DNA of 33,468 nucleotides. Origin: Christensenellaceae bacterium. Its GTDB lineage: Bacteria; Bacillota; Clostridia; Christensenellales; DTU072. A program made the position numbers and the translations under genes. The stretch lies in the NCBI GenBank assembly GCA_031259085.1, contig JAIRMA010000059.1, positions 1 through 33,468 on the forward strand. Direction: 5' to 3'. Below the pieces are notes generated by a model. The model was not told where the DNA came from, did not search any database, and saw only the letters and a program-made list of their open reading frames with translations. Positions 33,438-33,468 of the stretch are shown here, one piece after another; the first letter of the stretch is position 1, and each line of letters begins with the position of its first letter.

Positions 33438-33468
33438 AAAGCGAGCTATAAAGCGGACAGGGCATGAG

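Larger units (their letters stand above)
32943..33468. other. Intergenic region at the right edge
   Basis: No credible gene is seen. The region contains the Ssp-operon promoter (33006-33034), the TGATTAAT repeats, and from about 33361 a stretch with clearly higher G+C that carries short hairpins and a possible rightward promoter. Confidence 0.6.

Noticed and set aside
33396-33467. Short plus-strand frame beginning MRKKYCFILRD
   Set aside because: Only 23 codons with a stop in the window, no ribosome site and no recognised family; more likely part of a promoter or RNA region.

Overview
The window is AT-rich chromosomal DNA, roughly a quarter to 30% G+C by eye, with AGGAGG-type ribosome sites, sigmaA-type promoters and the standard genetic code. 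It also carries an rqcH/NFACT gene. Together these suggest a low-GC Gram-positive bacterium (Bacillota or a relative). I cannot name a genus. Almost everything is on the minus strand and most of it is anti-phage defence.

Layout from left to right. Positions 1-179 hold the start of a minus-strand gene that runs off the window and looks like a large Mrr-nuclease/helicase restriction protein. Positions 180-1286 are non-coding. Then come a plus-strand EamA-type transporter and, convergent with it, rqcH (ribosome quality control), a small Cys-rich protein, and the type 4 BREX genes brxL, pglZ, brxC and brxP. These are preceded (as transcribed) by a 1488-residue protein built from four HARE-HTH-like repeats. 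A non-coding stretch at 19060-20020 carries a perfect-consensus promoter for this operon. A second minus-strand operon follows: a 164-aa protein, an SMC/DndD-like ATPase, a 59-aa protein, a PLD+DEAH helicase, a cysteine desulfurase (SspA-like), a large P-loop ATPase (SspC-like), a DUF4007 protein (SspB-like) and a PP-loop/PAPS-reductase-like protein (SspD-like). It starts from another perfect-consensus promoter at 33006-33034 with a ~420-nt leader. That leader contains a 124-codon ORF interrupted by a C10 tract.

Working model. SspA would mobilise sulfur from cysteine, and SspD, SspB and SspC would place phosphorothioates in the DNA backbone. The helicase, 59-aa protein, SMC-like ATPase and 164-aa protein would form the linked restriction or effector arm, as in published sspBCD-sspFGH cassettes. 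The neighbouring BREX type 4 set has its own PAPS-reductase protein (BrxP) and no methyltransferase gene, so it is likely also tied to sulfur marking. The multi-HARE-HTH protein heads the BREX operon; HARE-HTH domains have been proposed to sense modified DNA, so it is the best candidate for a new component, possibly a reader of the mark. I see no dndB, dndFGH, pglX, CRISPR array, transposase, rRNA or tRNA.
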